Source: an uncultured Erysipelotrichales bacterium (GTDB lineage: Bacteria > Bacillota_I > Bacilli_A > Erysipelotrichales > Coprobacillaceae). From it: a stretch of 25,089 nt of DNA. The notes under the pieces were generated by a model, which was not told where the DNA came from, did not search any database, and saw only the letters and a program-made list of their open reading frames with translations. Shown here in pieces: positions 1 to 6,303 of the stretch (the stretch's first letter is position 1; every line of letters starts with the position of its first letter). Where the stretch lies: assembly GCA_910579135.1 (NCBI GenBank), contig CAJTTM010000032.1, positions 1 through 25,089 of the forward strand, given 5' to 3'. The position numbers and the translations under genes are program-made.

Positions 1-50
1 GAAGCTGAATGAAATCAACTTATCAAAAAAGTTATTTCGTTACAGCCTCT
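1..50. mobile_element. Probable end of an insertion-type repeat (left border)
   Basis: Bases 32-50 are an exact 19-bp reverse complement of 25035-25053 at the other border of the window. Bases 1-31 do not match the sequence beyond the right-hand copy, apart from a short A-rich stretch. This is what one sees when the two inverted ends of one element type face into a segment from either side. No transposase can be recognised. The only open frame running through it (from base 2) has just 18 codons and stops outside the repeat. The element family is unknown, and a dispersed non-coding repeat is an alternative. Confidence 0.4.
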
Positions 51-74
51 TTTATTAATTTTAAGTTCATATTC

Positions 75-93
75 CATTTCTATAATAGAAATG
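75..93. promoter_or_regulatory. Palindrome over a TATAAT -10 box
   Basis: CATTTCTA (75-82) and TAGAAATG (86-93) are perfect inverted arms around TAA. A TATAAT box sits in the middle at 81-86. No good -35 box is seen. The site lies 15 bases before the start of the flavodoxin-like gene, so it could be a repressor operator covering the promoter or an RNA hairpin near the ribosome site. The regulator is not known. Confidence 0.4.
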
Positions 94-107
94 AAGGTGA
101 AATGTTT

Positions 108-533
108 ATGAAGATAAAGGTTGTATATACGAATCATTGTAAAGATACAAAACTATTAGCTGAAGATATGGCAAGATATGCCAAAACCTATGCTCAGTCA
201 ATAGAAGATTTTGATTTTCAAGAAGAAATTGATTTATTAGTTTTAGGTTTTGAAGATTACCCTTGTTTAAATGATAAAGAATTAACTAAGTTTATTTCAT
301 CTTTAAAACGGCAATATGTAAAAAACATAGCTTTATTTAATTTGTTTTGGTATTCGAATAAACAAATGGAAAAAGCTATTAAATTGTGTCAAGACAATGA
401 TTTACCTTTAATGAGAGAAACATATTCATCAAAAAGAAAGCTCACACCTCAAAAAAGATTATCAAATGATACTGTAGAGGGTGGAAGATTATATATTGTT
501 GACATGATTACAATTTGTAGAAATTACTATTAA
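108..533 (+). CDS. Flavodoxin-like protein
   Basis: A 141-residue protein resembling a single flavodoxin-type alpha/beta domain. It has a first hydrophobic strand (KIKVVYTN), a second strand (DLLVLGFEDYP) followed by a helix, and a third strand (VKNIALFNLFWYS). The usual flavodoxin phosphate loop T/S-x-T-G-x-T is not intact: the equivalent stretch reads TNHCKDT, so FMN binding is doubtful. The frame is open back to base 9, but that part crosses the border repeat. The start at 108 is chosen because AAGGTGA (94-100) lies 7 bases upstream; ATG at 102 is too close to it. The gene stands alone, with a palindromic promoter upstream and a terminator downstream. The family call is moderate and the function is not assigned. 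Confidence 0.55.
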   Translation: MKIKVVYTNHCKDTKLLAEDMARYAKTYAQSIEDFDFQEEIDLLVLGFEDYPCLNDKELTKFISSLKRQYVKNIALFNLFWYSNKQMEKAIKLCQDNDLPLMRETYSSKRKLTPQKRLSNDTVEGGRLYIVDMITICRNYY

Positions 534-558
534 AATACAACATTATCATAATTAAAAA

Positions 559-589
559 TGAGAGAAGATTATAAATATTTTCTCTTTTT
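559..589 (+). terminator. Terminator after the flavodoxin-like gene
   Basis: The arms AGAGAA (561-566) and TTCTCT (580-585), extended by G-U pairs, are followed by a run of T. The stem is weak but sits in the expected place between two same-strand genes. Confidence 0.55.
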
Positions 590-615
590 GTTATATAAAA
601 AAAACAAAAAAATAC

Positions 616-644
616 TGTACTACTTTTCAAGGGTTTAGTACAAT
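616..644 (+). promoter_or_regulatory. Inverted repeat and -10 box upstream of metY
   Basis: TGTACTA (616-622) and TAGTACA (636-642) form a 7-bp inverted repeat with a 13-base spacer. The right arm overlaps a TACAAT -10-like box at 639-644. No strong -35 box is present. The arrangement suggests an operator for a dimeric regulator. The 133-base region upstream of metY shows neither a SAM riboswitch nor a T-box that I can recognise. Confidence 0.4.
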
Positions 645-665
645 AGACAAAAAGGAGGAATGTTT

Positions 666-1940
666 ATGACTAAAGTAGATACATTAGCTATTCATGAAGG
701 ATGGAAACCAAAAAAAGGAGAACCAAGAGAAGTCCCTATCTATCAAAGTACGACATTTAAATATGATACAAGTGAAGAAATGGGAAGATTATTTGATTTA
801 GAAGATAGTGGTTATTTTTATACTCGTTTACAAAATCCAACAAATGATGCTGTAGCTGCAAAAATCGCAGCCATGGAAGGTGGGGTTGCAGCTATGCTTA
901 CATCTTCAGGTCAAGCAGCAAATTTCTTTGCGGTTTTCAATATATGTGAAACTGGAGATCATTTAATTAGTTCATCTGCTATTTATGGAGGAACGTATAA
1001 CTTATTTGGAGTAACCATGAAAAAGATGGGTATTGAATGTACTTTTGTAGACCCAGAAATAAGCGAAGAAGAATTACAAAAAGAAATTAGACCTAATACA
1101 AAATGTATTTTTGGAGAAACAATTACAAATCCAACAGTAAGTATTTTTGATATAGAAAAATTTGCAAAGGTTGCACATCAAAATGGAATACCACTTGTTG
1201 TTGATAATACATTTGCAACACCAGTGAATTGCCGACCAATAGAATGGGGATGCGATATTGTCACTCATTCAACAACAAAATATATGGATGGTCATGGAGT
1301 ATCAGTAGGAGGAGCTATTGTTGATAGTGGAAATTTTGATTGGTTAGCTCATAAAGATAAATTCCCTGGATTGACAACTCCAGATGAATCGTATCATGGA
1401 ATTGTTTATGCAGAAAAATTTGGCCAATTAGCTTATATTACCAAAGCAACTTCTCAATTAATGAGAGATTTAGGACCGATTCAATCACCACAAAATGCAT
1501 TTTATTTAAGTTTGGGATTAGAATCACTTGCAGTTAGAATGAGAAAACATTGTGAAAATGCTTTAACGATTGCTAAATTTTTATCTAATCATCCTAAAGT
1601 TGCTTGGGTGAAATATGCTGATTTAGAAAATGATAAATATCATGAATTAGCAAAGAAATATTGTCCAAATGGAACTTGTGGAGTTTTATCTTTTGGATTG
1701 AAAGGTGATAGAGAAACAGCTGAAACATTTATGGATTCTCTTCAATTAGTTTCAATTGTTACTCATGTTGCAGATGCTAAAACATGTTTATTACATCCGG
1801 CAAGTCATACACATAGACAAATGAGTGATGAACAGTTGAAAGAAGCAGGAGTAGATGCAGATTTAATACGTTTATCTGTAGGAATTGAAGATGCTAATGA
1901 TATCATTGATGATTTAGAACAAGCTTTTGAAAAAATTTAA
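666..1940 (+). CDS. metY: O-acetylhomoserine sulfhydrylase (aminocarboxypropyltransferase)
   Basis: A 424-residue PLP enzyme of the Cys/Met metabolism family. It makes homocysteine (or methionine) from O-acetylhomoserine and sulfide (or methanethiol) in the cytoplasm. Family marks include the N-terminal PIYQSTTF, the YTRLQNPT segment, the cofactor-stacking region SSGQAANF, the VVDNTFATP aspartate region, and the PLP lysine K205 in STTKYMDGHG. The C-terminal part has LLHPASHTH and RLSVGIED. Length and the insert around DKFPGLTTPDESYHG fit MetY rather than MetB or MetC. The start at 666 is preferred because AAGGAGG (652-658) is 7 bases away, whereas ATG at 660 nearly touches it. It is transcribed alone, between a weak terminator upstream and a strong hairpin downstream. 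Confidence 0.93.
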   Translation: MTKVDTLAIHEGWKPKKGEPREVPIYQSTTFKYDTSEEMGRLFDLEDSGYFYTRLQNPTNDAVAAKIAAMEGGVAAMLTSSGQAANFFAVFNICETGDHLISSSAIYGGTYNLFGVTMKKMGIECTFVDPEISEEELQKEIRPNTKCIFGETITNPTVSIFDIEKFAKVAHQNGIPLVVDNTFATPVNCRPIEWGCDIVTHSTTKYMDGHGVSVGGAIVDSGNFDWLAHKDKFPGLTTPDESYHGIVYAEKFGQLAYITKATSQLMRDLGPIQSPQNAFYLSLGLESLAVRMRKHCENALTIAKFLSNHPKVAWVKYADLENDKYHELAKKYCPNGTCGVLSFGLKGDRETAETFMDSLQLVSIVTHVADAKTCLLHPASHTHRQMSDEQLKEAGVDADLIRLSVGIEDANDIIDDLEQAFEKI

Positions 1941-1962
1941 AACCAGCACATGCTGGTTTTTT
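1938..1962. terminator. Bidirectional terminator between metY and def
   Basis: AACCAGCA (1941-1948) and TGCTGGTT (1951-1958) are perfect inverted arms, with TTTTTT after them on the plus strand and an A-rich run before them. The hairpin can therefore stop the convergent metY and def transcripts. Confidence 0.85.
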
Positions 1963-1963
1963 C

Positions 1964-2533
1964 TTACTCTATAACGATAGCATCCTTAATAGGAGCTTTT
2001 GGATATTCCTTATTGATATGATCGTAGAACAAAGTTCCTTCAAAATGATCCAATTCATGTTGAAGACAGATAGCCAGAAATCCTCTAGCAACTATAGTTA
2101 CATCTTTTTCGGTTAATACATCATATCCCTTAACAGTCACTTTTGCATATCTGGGAACATAACCTTCAACATCATTGTTAACTGATAAACAACCTTCACC
2201 AGCTTTTAAATAAGATTTCTTTTCTGTATGAGAAACAATTTTAGGATTAACTAATGCATAATCATCAGCGTTTATGTAATTTCCATCTTTATCATAATTC
2301 TCTACATGAATAGCACAAATTCGTTTTAAAATACCAAGTTGAACACCTGCGATTCCTACTGCTGGTCTTAAATCATATTTTTCACTTATTTCTTCATCTT
2401 GAGAATTAATAAGGAATTCATGCATTTCAATAAGTTTATCTTTCAAATCTTGACTTATAGGAATTTCTACAGTTGCAGATTTTTCTCTTATAAGTGGATT
2501 TTTATCATCAATTATATCTTTCATTAATATCAT
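1964..2533 (-). CDS. def: Peptide deformylase
   Basis: A 189-residue Fe/Zn hydrolase that removes the formyl group from the N-terminal methionine of new proteins. The three motifs are in order: VGIAGVQLG at about 59-67 (canonical GxGxAAxQ, first Gly replaced by Ala), EGCLS at 113-117 with the metal-binding Cys115, and HELDH at 159-163 with the metal histidines and catalytic Glu160. The insert between motifs 1 and 2 matches the longer Gram-positive (type 2) form. The frame can begin at GTG 2542, but AGGTGA (2541-2546 on the minus strand) is then part of the start. ATG at 2533 sits 7 bases after it and is chosen. An extended -10 (TGTTATAAT, TATAAT at 2555-2560) lies just upstream on the minus strand. 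Confidence 0.93.
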   Translation of the reverse strand: MILMKDIIDDKNPLIREKSATVEIPISQDLKDKLIEMHEFLINSQDEEISEKYDLRPAVGIAGVQLGILKRICAIHVENYDKDGNYINADDYALVNPKIVSHTEKKSYLKAGEGCLSVNNDVEGYVPRYAKVTVKGYDVLTEKDVTIVARGFLAICLQHELDHFEGTLFYDHINKEYPKAPIKDAIVIE

Positions 2534-2554
2534 TCTAATCACCTACCAATTTCC

Positions 2555-2563
2555 ATTATAACA
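2555..2563 (-). promoter_or_regulatory. Extended -10 promoter for def
   Basis: On the minus strand TGTTATAAT gives a TGn-TATAAT extended -10 box, 22 bases upstream of the chosen def start. The -35 position falls in the preceding terminator hairpin and does not match the consensus. Confidence 0.45.
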
Positions 2564-2572
2564 AATAAAAGG

Positions 2573-2602
2573 AAAATATGCTAGAAAACTCTAGCATATT
2601 TT
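2573..2602 (-). terminator. Terminator of the small Cys-rich gene
   Basis: A perfect 13-bp stem (2573-2585 with 2590-2602, loop AAAC) runs through the last codons and stop of the Cys/Gly-rich gene. On the minus strand it is followed by a T-rich stretch. It separates this gene from def. Confidence 0.8.
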
Positions 2603-2785
2603 TGTACATCCACAGATAATTAAAAGTAAGAAAACAACTAGGACAATCGCAAACCATGTTCCTCCATTACCATATCCTCCACACATTGAATATGTTTGAC
2701 ATCCTCCACATCCAAATGGATTATATGCAAATGATGGCATATAGCTATTGCATCCACATCCACCGTAATTATAACAAGTGTTCAT
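2591..2785 (-). CDS. YjcZ-like Cys/Gly-rich small membrane protein
   Basis: A 64-residue protein. The first two thirds are rich in Cys, Gly, Tyr and Asn (motifs such as YGGCGC, GCGGCQ and CGGYGNGG). A single hydrophobic segment follows (WFAIVLVVFLLLIICG, about 44-59), then a short Cys-containing tail. The Gly/Tyr-rich head followed by FA-[IL]-V-hydrophobic recalls the small YjcZ-type proteins of spore formers. Here the head carries unusually many cysteines, which could bind metal or cross-link; this is inference. The ribosome site AAGGAGGTGA, 5 bases before the ATG, is the strongest in the window, so high translation is likely. The gene has its own perfect terminator overlapping its stop. Confidence 0.65.
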   Translation of the reverse strand: MNTCYNYGGCGCNSYMPSFAYNPFGCGGCQTYSMCGGYGNGGTWFAIVLVVFLLLIICGCTKIC

Positions 2786-2875
2786 TGTTTCACCTCCTTA
2801 CACTATAATCTATTCTCATTTTATATTTTTGTTAGGGTTTATACCTACTTCTTATTTCTTTTTATTAAATTTTAC

Positions 2876-2883
2876 TGTATAAT
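2876..2883 (+). promoter_or_regulatory. Possible promoter of the UPF0223-ftsW-ylb-pyr run
   Basis: TGTATAAT holds a consensus TATAAT (2878-2883), 27 bases before the UPF0223 start. No clear -35 box is seen at the right distance. It is the only plausible promoter before a run of ten close genes. Confidence 0.45.
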
Positions 2884-2909
2884 AGTTGTTACTAAAAGGA
2901 GGAGTAAAT

Positions 2910-3167
2910 ATGTATGATTATCCTTTAGATTATACTTGGACAACAGAAGAAATTATTAATGTTATTTCATTATATACAGCCGTAGAAAAAGCTTATGAAG
3001 AGGGAATAAGTAAAGAAGAGTTTATGAATTGTTATCGATCATATACCAATATAGTAGATTCAAAAAGTCAGCAAAAACAATTAGACAAAGAATTTAAAAA
3101 AGTATCTGGTTATTCAATTTATGAAGTATTACAAAAAGCAAAAGAAAATGATTGGATTAAGATGTAA
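2910..3167 (+). CDS. UPF0223 family protein (YktA-like)
   Basis: An 85-residue cytoplasmic protein. The opening YDYPLDYTWTTEEI, the central KAYEEGISKEEFMNCYR and the closing KEFKKVSGYSIYEVLQKAK are the conserved blocks of the UPF0223 (B. subtilis YktA) family. Its biochemical role is not known. It is predicted to be mostly helical. The start at 2910 is chosen over an upstream in-frame start at 2886 because AAAAGGAGGA (2894-2903) lies within the longer version and is well placed for 2910. Its stop overlaps the start of the following SEDS gene by one base (TAATG), so the two are probably translationally coupled. Confidence 0.85.
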   Translation: MYDYPLDYTWTTEEIINVISLYTAVEKAYEEGISKEEFMNCYRSYTNIVDSKSQQKQLDKEFKKVSGYSIYEVLQKAKENDWIKM

Positions 3168-4390
3168 TGATTGATTTAATAAAAAGAATATTTAAAAAAC
3201 GTGGTGTTGATCGAACAATTTATTTCGCAATATTTGTTTTAACAATGACAGGTATTGTTATGATAGGGAGTGCTTCAGTAGGAAATGCTGCAAAATATGG
3301 AACAGCTTATGCAATGAAGAATATGGTTAAACAAGGAGTATTTGTTGCTTTGGGTTATGGTGCTATGATCTTTTTTGCTCGTACATTTAAAAGTCGATAT
3401 ATAACTGAAAATCGAGTTTGGTTATATTATTTTGCATGTTTGGCTTTAATGTTTGTCTGTTTGCTTTGGGGAGATAATAAAGGTGCTTATTCATGGATAT
3501 ATCTTCCAGGTGGCTTTACTATTCAACCTATGGAATTTATGAAAATTATTATGATTTTATTTCTAGCATATGAATTTGGACAATTACCAGAAGAATGTGT
3601 GATTCCAACAGCTATTAGTAAAGATAAGCGTAATCGAATGATGAATAGAAAGATTATTTATTGTGCTGTTATTCCTATTATTGCGATTTTAATTGCTTTT
3701 GGAGTAGGAGCAGTAGTACAAAATGATACTGGTTCAGCTATTGTTTTAGGAATTATTTGTTTGTTTATTTTCTTTTGTACGCCAGTACGATATTATTCAA
3801 AGTTAAAGTTAGTTGCGATAGTTTCTGTTGTATTAGCTTTTATTGTTATTTTGATAAGTTTTAATACAATTTTTAAGGCTCATCAAGTTGCTCGTTTTGA
3901 TATTTGGTTAAATCCTATTAATAAAAATAATTATTATGGAAATGGATTCCAATTTGCGAATGGATTAATTGCCTTTGCTTCAGGGGGATTATTTGGTAAA
4001 GGATTTGGAGCTTCAACACAAAAATTCGGATATATTCCAGAGGCTGGAAATGACTTTATTTCTGCGATTATTGTAGAGGAGTTAGGAGTTGTTGGATTCT
4101 TTGTTTTAGTTATTATTCCATATTGTATTATTATTTTTAAACTATTTAATTATGGACAAAAAATTAGAGAAACAAAAAGCAAATTGATTTTATATGGAAT
4201 TGCTTGTTATTTCTTTGCTCATTTACTTATTAATGTTGGGGGAGTTTCTGGTTTGATTCCAATGACTGGAGTACCTTTATTATTGATTTCTTCTGGTGGT
4301 TCTTCTACATTAGCTGCGATGATTTCTATTGGGTTAGCTCAAGGAATAATTGCTAAATATAACAAAGATAAATTAAAAGAACAATTATAA
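3167..4390 (+). CDS. ftsW: FtsW/RodA/SpoVE-type SEDS peptidoglycan polymerase
   Basis: A 407-residue polytopic membrane protein of the SEDS family. It polymerises lipid II glycan strands together with a class B PBP partner, either at the septum (FtsW) or along the wall (RodA). There is a basic N-terminal tail (about 1-16), then roughly ten hydrophobic segments. The extracellular loop carries PEAGNDFISAIIVEELG, with Asp296 at the position of the catalytic SEDS aspartate. The stretch GVSGLIPMTGVPLLLISSGGSS near the C-terminus matches the FtsW/RodA signature. The position beside ylbD-ylbF resembles that of ftsW (ylaO) near the ylb cluster in Bacillus, which favours FtsW over RodA or SpoVE, though sequence alone does not settle it. 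The start is set by the one-base overlap with the previous gene. Confidence 0.85.
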   Translation: MIDLIKRIFKKRGVDRTIYFAIFVLTMTGIVMIGSASVGNAAKYGTAYAMKNMVKQGVFVALGYGAMIFFARTFKSRYITENRVWLYYFACLALMFVCLLWGDNKGAYSWIYLPGGFTIQPMEFMKIIMILFLAYEFGQLPEECVIPTAISKDKRNRMMNRKIIYCAVIPIIAILIAFGVGAVVQNDTGSAIVLGIICLFIFFCTPVRYYSKLKLVAIVSVVLAFIVILISFNTIFKAHQVARFDIWLNPINKNNYYGNGFQFANGLIAFASGGLFGKGFGASTQKFGYIPEAGNDFISAIIVEELGVVGFFVLVIIPYCIIIFKLFNYGQKIRETKSKLILYGIACYFFAHLLINVGGVSGLIPMTGVPLLLISSGGSSTLAAMISIGLAQGIIAKYNKDKLKEQL

Positions 4391-4422
4391 ATATTTTACA
4401 TATCATAGTAATAGGTGATAAT

Positions 4423-4725
4423 ATGAATAAAATTGATGAATTTAAAGCTTTTATGCGTACAATACCATCTATTAGAGATGATGTAACAAATAATCGTTAT
4501 ACATGGCAACAACTGTATGAAATTTATGATGTTTATGGTGAAAATGATAAATTTTGGGAACCTTATAAAAAGGGTGGTTTAGATTTATCTGCTATGTTAG
4601 ATATGGTAAAAAATGTTGATTTAAATGCTTTGTCAAAAAGCTTTGATGGATTACAAAAAATATTGGATTTAGTGAATGGATTGATGGTTAAAGATGAACC
4701 AGCAAAACAGTGGTATGATAACTGA
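4423..4725 (+). CDS. ylbD: YlbD family protein
   Basis: A 100-residue soluble protein. The blocks FKAFMRTIPSIRDDV, YTWQQLYEIYDVYGEND and FWEPY are typical of YlbD, a family annotated in spore formers as a putative coat component. The precise role is unknown. The C-terminal half is helical and leucine-rich (ALSKSFDGLQKILDLVNGLM). The start is supported by AGGTGAT just upstream (4413-4419). The gene order ylbD-ylbE-ylbF-rsmD-coaD matches the Bacillus cluster, which strengthens the call. Its last codons overlap the start of the next gene. Confidence 0.75.
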   Translation: MNKIDEFKAFMRTIPSIRDDVTNNRYTWQQLYEIYDVYGENDKFWEPYKKGGLDLSAMLDMVKNVDLNALSKSFDGLQKILDLVNGLMVKDEPAKQWYDN

Positions 4726-4900
4726 TCCAAGAGTAAGAGAATATCTAAGGTTCCACCCTAAATGGTATTTAATTCTTTCACGCTATCCAGATAGAAAGAA
4801 TGATATTGTAGATGAATTTAAGATTGAAAATAAATTAACTTTAGCAGATCGTATAGAAAAAATAGGTTTTATGTTACAAATGTTAGAAATGTTTATATAG
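4715..4900 (+). CDS. ylbE: YlbE family protein
   Basis: A 61-residue protein with the YlbE pattern near its start: VREYLRFHPKWYLILSRYP (compare YL..P..WY..LSR.P), then a helical tail. Function unknown. The frame is open further upstream, with an ATG at 4694 (68 residues). I chose ATG 4715 because it places the conserved block close to the N-terminus, as in the family, and overlaps the ylbD end by 11 bases, as expected for coupled translation. Neither start has a good ribosome site, so the exact N-terminus is uncertain. It is shorter than the roughly 80-residue Bacillus relative. Confidence 0.65.
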   Translation: MITDPRVREYLRFHPKWYLILSRYPDRKNDIVDEFKIENKLTLADRIEKIGFMLQMLEMFI

Positions 4901-4908
4901 GAGAATAT

Positions 4909-5250
4909 ATGTTTGAAATTATAGATGAACTTATAGAATTATTGTTTCAGGAAAATAGTTATCAAGAATTTATCAAAGCAAATCAAAAAATAGAAGATAT
5001 TTCTAATGATTTACTTTTATATCAAGATATATCTAATGAATATTATAAGATGAAAAAATATGAGAAATACGTTGATATTAGTGAAGTAAAATCAAAGTAT
5101 ATAGAAACGAAACAACAATTAGAAAAAAGAGAAGAAGTGATTGAATATTATAAATCTTATCATAAACTTAATGATTTATTAGAAGAATTAACAAGTATTA
5201 TATTTGATGGTATTTCTGATGAGTTGAAAGTTGAAAGATATTCATTATAA
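4909..5250 (+). CDS. ylbF: YlbF/YmcA family regulator (RicF-like)
   Basis: A 113-residue helical protein of the YlbF/YmcA family. In Bacillus, YlbF, YmcA and YaaT form a complex that steers RNase Y mRNA processing and influences sporulation, competence and biofilm. The sequence shows the family layout of amphipathic helices: an N-terminal helix with EFIKANQKIEDISNDLLLYQ, a long charged middle (KYIETKQQLEKREEV), and a C-terminal LLEELTSIIFDGIS. It is shorter than Bacillus YlbF (about 150), lacking most of the tail. AGGAG at 4899-4903 supports the start. Placement after ylbE and before rsmD supports YlbF rather than YmcA. The YlbG gene found next in Bacillus is absent here. Confidence 0.75.
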   Translation: MFEIIDELIELLFQENSYQEFIKANQKIEDISNDLLLYQDISNEYYKMKKYEKYVDISEVKSKYIETKQQLEKREEVIEYYKSYHKLNDLLEELTSIIFDGISDELKVERYSL

Positions 5251-5258
5251 GGAGTTAT

Positions 5259-5810
5259 ATGAGAGTTATTGCAGGTAAATATAGGAGTAGACAATTAAAG
5301 AGTGTAGATTCAAAAAGGACAAGACCTACAACTGATAAAAATAAGGAGAATTTATTTAATATCATTGGTCCTTATTTTGAAGGTGGAGTTTGTTTGGATT
5401 TGTTTGCTGGAAGTGGTGGTTTAGGTATTGAAGCTATTTCTAGAGGAATGGATGAATTATATGCTGTTGATCATCAATATAAAGCATTTATGACAGTGAA
5501 AGAGAATGTTTCTTTACTTCGTATAGAAAATCAATGTCATCTTTATAAGTTGGATTATAAAAAAGCTTTATTCAAGTTAAAAAATGAAAGAATTCAATTT
5601 GATTTGGTTCTTTTGGATCCTCCCTATGGACTTAAGATTAATAAAGATATTATAACTTTTTTAGCAAGCAATAATATGTTAAATGATTGTTGTGTAATTG
5701 TTGTTGAAGATTTAGTAGAAGAGGCAATTGAAGTTAGTAAACCTTTTGTGTTGAAGAAAGAACATCACTATGGAATTACTACTCTTCAAATTTTAAAGTA
5801 TGAGAGGTAA
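5259..5810 (+). CDS. rsmD: 16S rRNA (guanine966-N2)-methyltransferase
   Basis: A 183-residue class I S-adenosylmethionine methyltransferase that modifies G966 of 16S rRNA during 30S assembly. It opens with the RsmD signature MRVIAGKYRSRQL and TRPTTDKNKENLFNII. It has the SAM-binding loop DLFAGSGGLGIEA at about 46-58 and the catalytic LLDPPYG motif (NPPY-type, here DPPY) at about 119-125. Length is normal. AGGAG lies directly upstream. It begins 8 bases after ylbF and ends 3 bases before coaD, and rsmD-coaD adjacency is common in bacteria. Confidence 0.95.
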   Translation: MRVIAGKYRSRQLKSVDSKRTRPTTDKNKENLFNIIGPYFEGGVCLDLFAGSGGLGIEAISRGMDELYAVDHQYKAFMTVKENVSLLRIENQCHLYKLDYKKALFKLKNERIQFDLVLLDPPYGLKINKDIITFLASNNMLNDCCVIVVEDLVEEAIEVSKPFVLKKEHHYGITTLQILKYER

Positions 5811-5813
5811 TAT

Positions 5814-6302
5814 ATGGAATTAAATGCAGTATATGCAGGAACATTTGATCCTGTTACAAATGGACATCTTGATATTATTGAAAGAGCAAGTCAAATGTAT
5901 GATACACTCTATGTTACAATTTTTGATAATCCAGCAAAGAAAACATTGTTTTCTTTAGAAGAAAGAATTGACTTTTTAAAAGAAGCCACAAAAGATTTAG
6001 ATAATGTTATTATTGATTATAGTCATTTGTTATCAGTAGAATATGCAAAAAAGAAAAATGCTAAGATTTTAGTAAGAGGTTTAAGAGCAACTATGGATTT
6101 TGAATATGAACTTCAGCTTGCTTTTTCTAATCAATATCTTGATGATTCTATTGAAATGATCTTTTTAATGACAAAACCAAATCATTCTTTTATATCATCT
6201 TCTGCTGTTAAAGAGATGGCTAGTCATTTTCATTGTGTTGAAGGATTAGTTCCTAAATGTGTAGTTGATGGTTTAAATAAAAAATATAGAAAAGAGGGGT
6301 AG
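5814..6302 (+). CDS. coaD: Phosphopantetheine adenylyltransferase
   Basis: A 162-residue nucleotidyltransferase. It transfers AMP from ATP to 4'-phosphopantetheine, the fourth step of coenzyme A synthesis. The adenylate-binding site TFDPVTNGH (10-18, the T/HxGH motif) is intact. So are the LVRGLRATMDFEYE block, which binds phosphopantetheine, and ISSSAVKEMA, the C-terminal ATP-binding motif. Length is typical. It pairs functionally with coaE, which lies about 11 kb downstream in another run. Ribosome site GAGAGG precedes the start. The next gene, pyrC, begins one base after its stop. Confidence 0.96.
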   Translation: MELNAVYAGTFDPVTNGHLDIIERASQMYDTLYVTIFDNPAKKTLFSLEERIDFLKEATKDLDNVIIDYSHLLSVEYAKKKNAKILVRGLRATMDFEYELQLAFSNQYLDDSIEMIFLMTKPNHSFISSSAVKEMASHFHCVEGLVPKCVVDGLNKKYRKEG

Positions 6303-6303
6303 T

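Noticed and set aside
1..58. Possible C-terminal end of a transposase reading from base 2 (18 codons)
   Set aside because: Too short to recognise, and its stop lies beyond the repeat boundary, which is unusual for a transposase gene; not listed as a gene.
9..107. Longer N-terminus for the flavodoxin-like protein
   Set aside because: The extension runs through the border repeat and the promoter palindrome, has no ribosome site, and would displace the first beta strand from the N-terminus.
534..665. SAM riboswitch or T-box before metY
   Set aside because: The gap is only 132 bases, partly filled by a terminator, and has no T-box sequence or four-helix pattern.
1074..1268. Minus-strand open frame inside metY
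   Set aside because: Shadow of a well-conserved gene; no ribosome site and composition typical of antisense reading. The same applies to the minus-strand frames at 6480-6725, 7284-7493, 8947-9132, 23253-23435 and 24693-24908.
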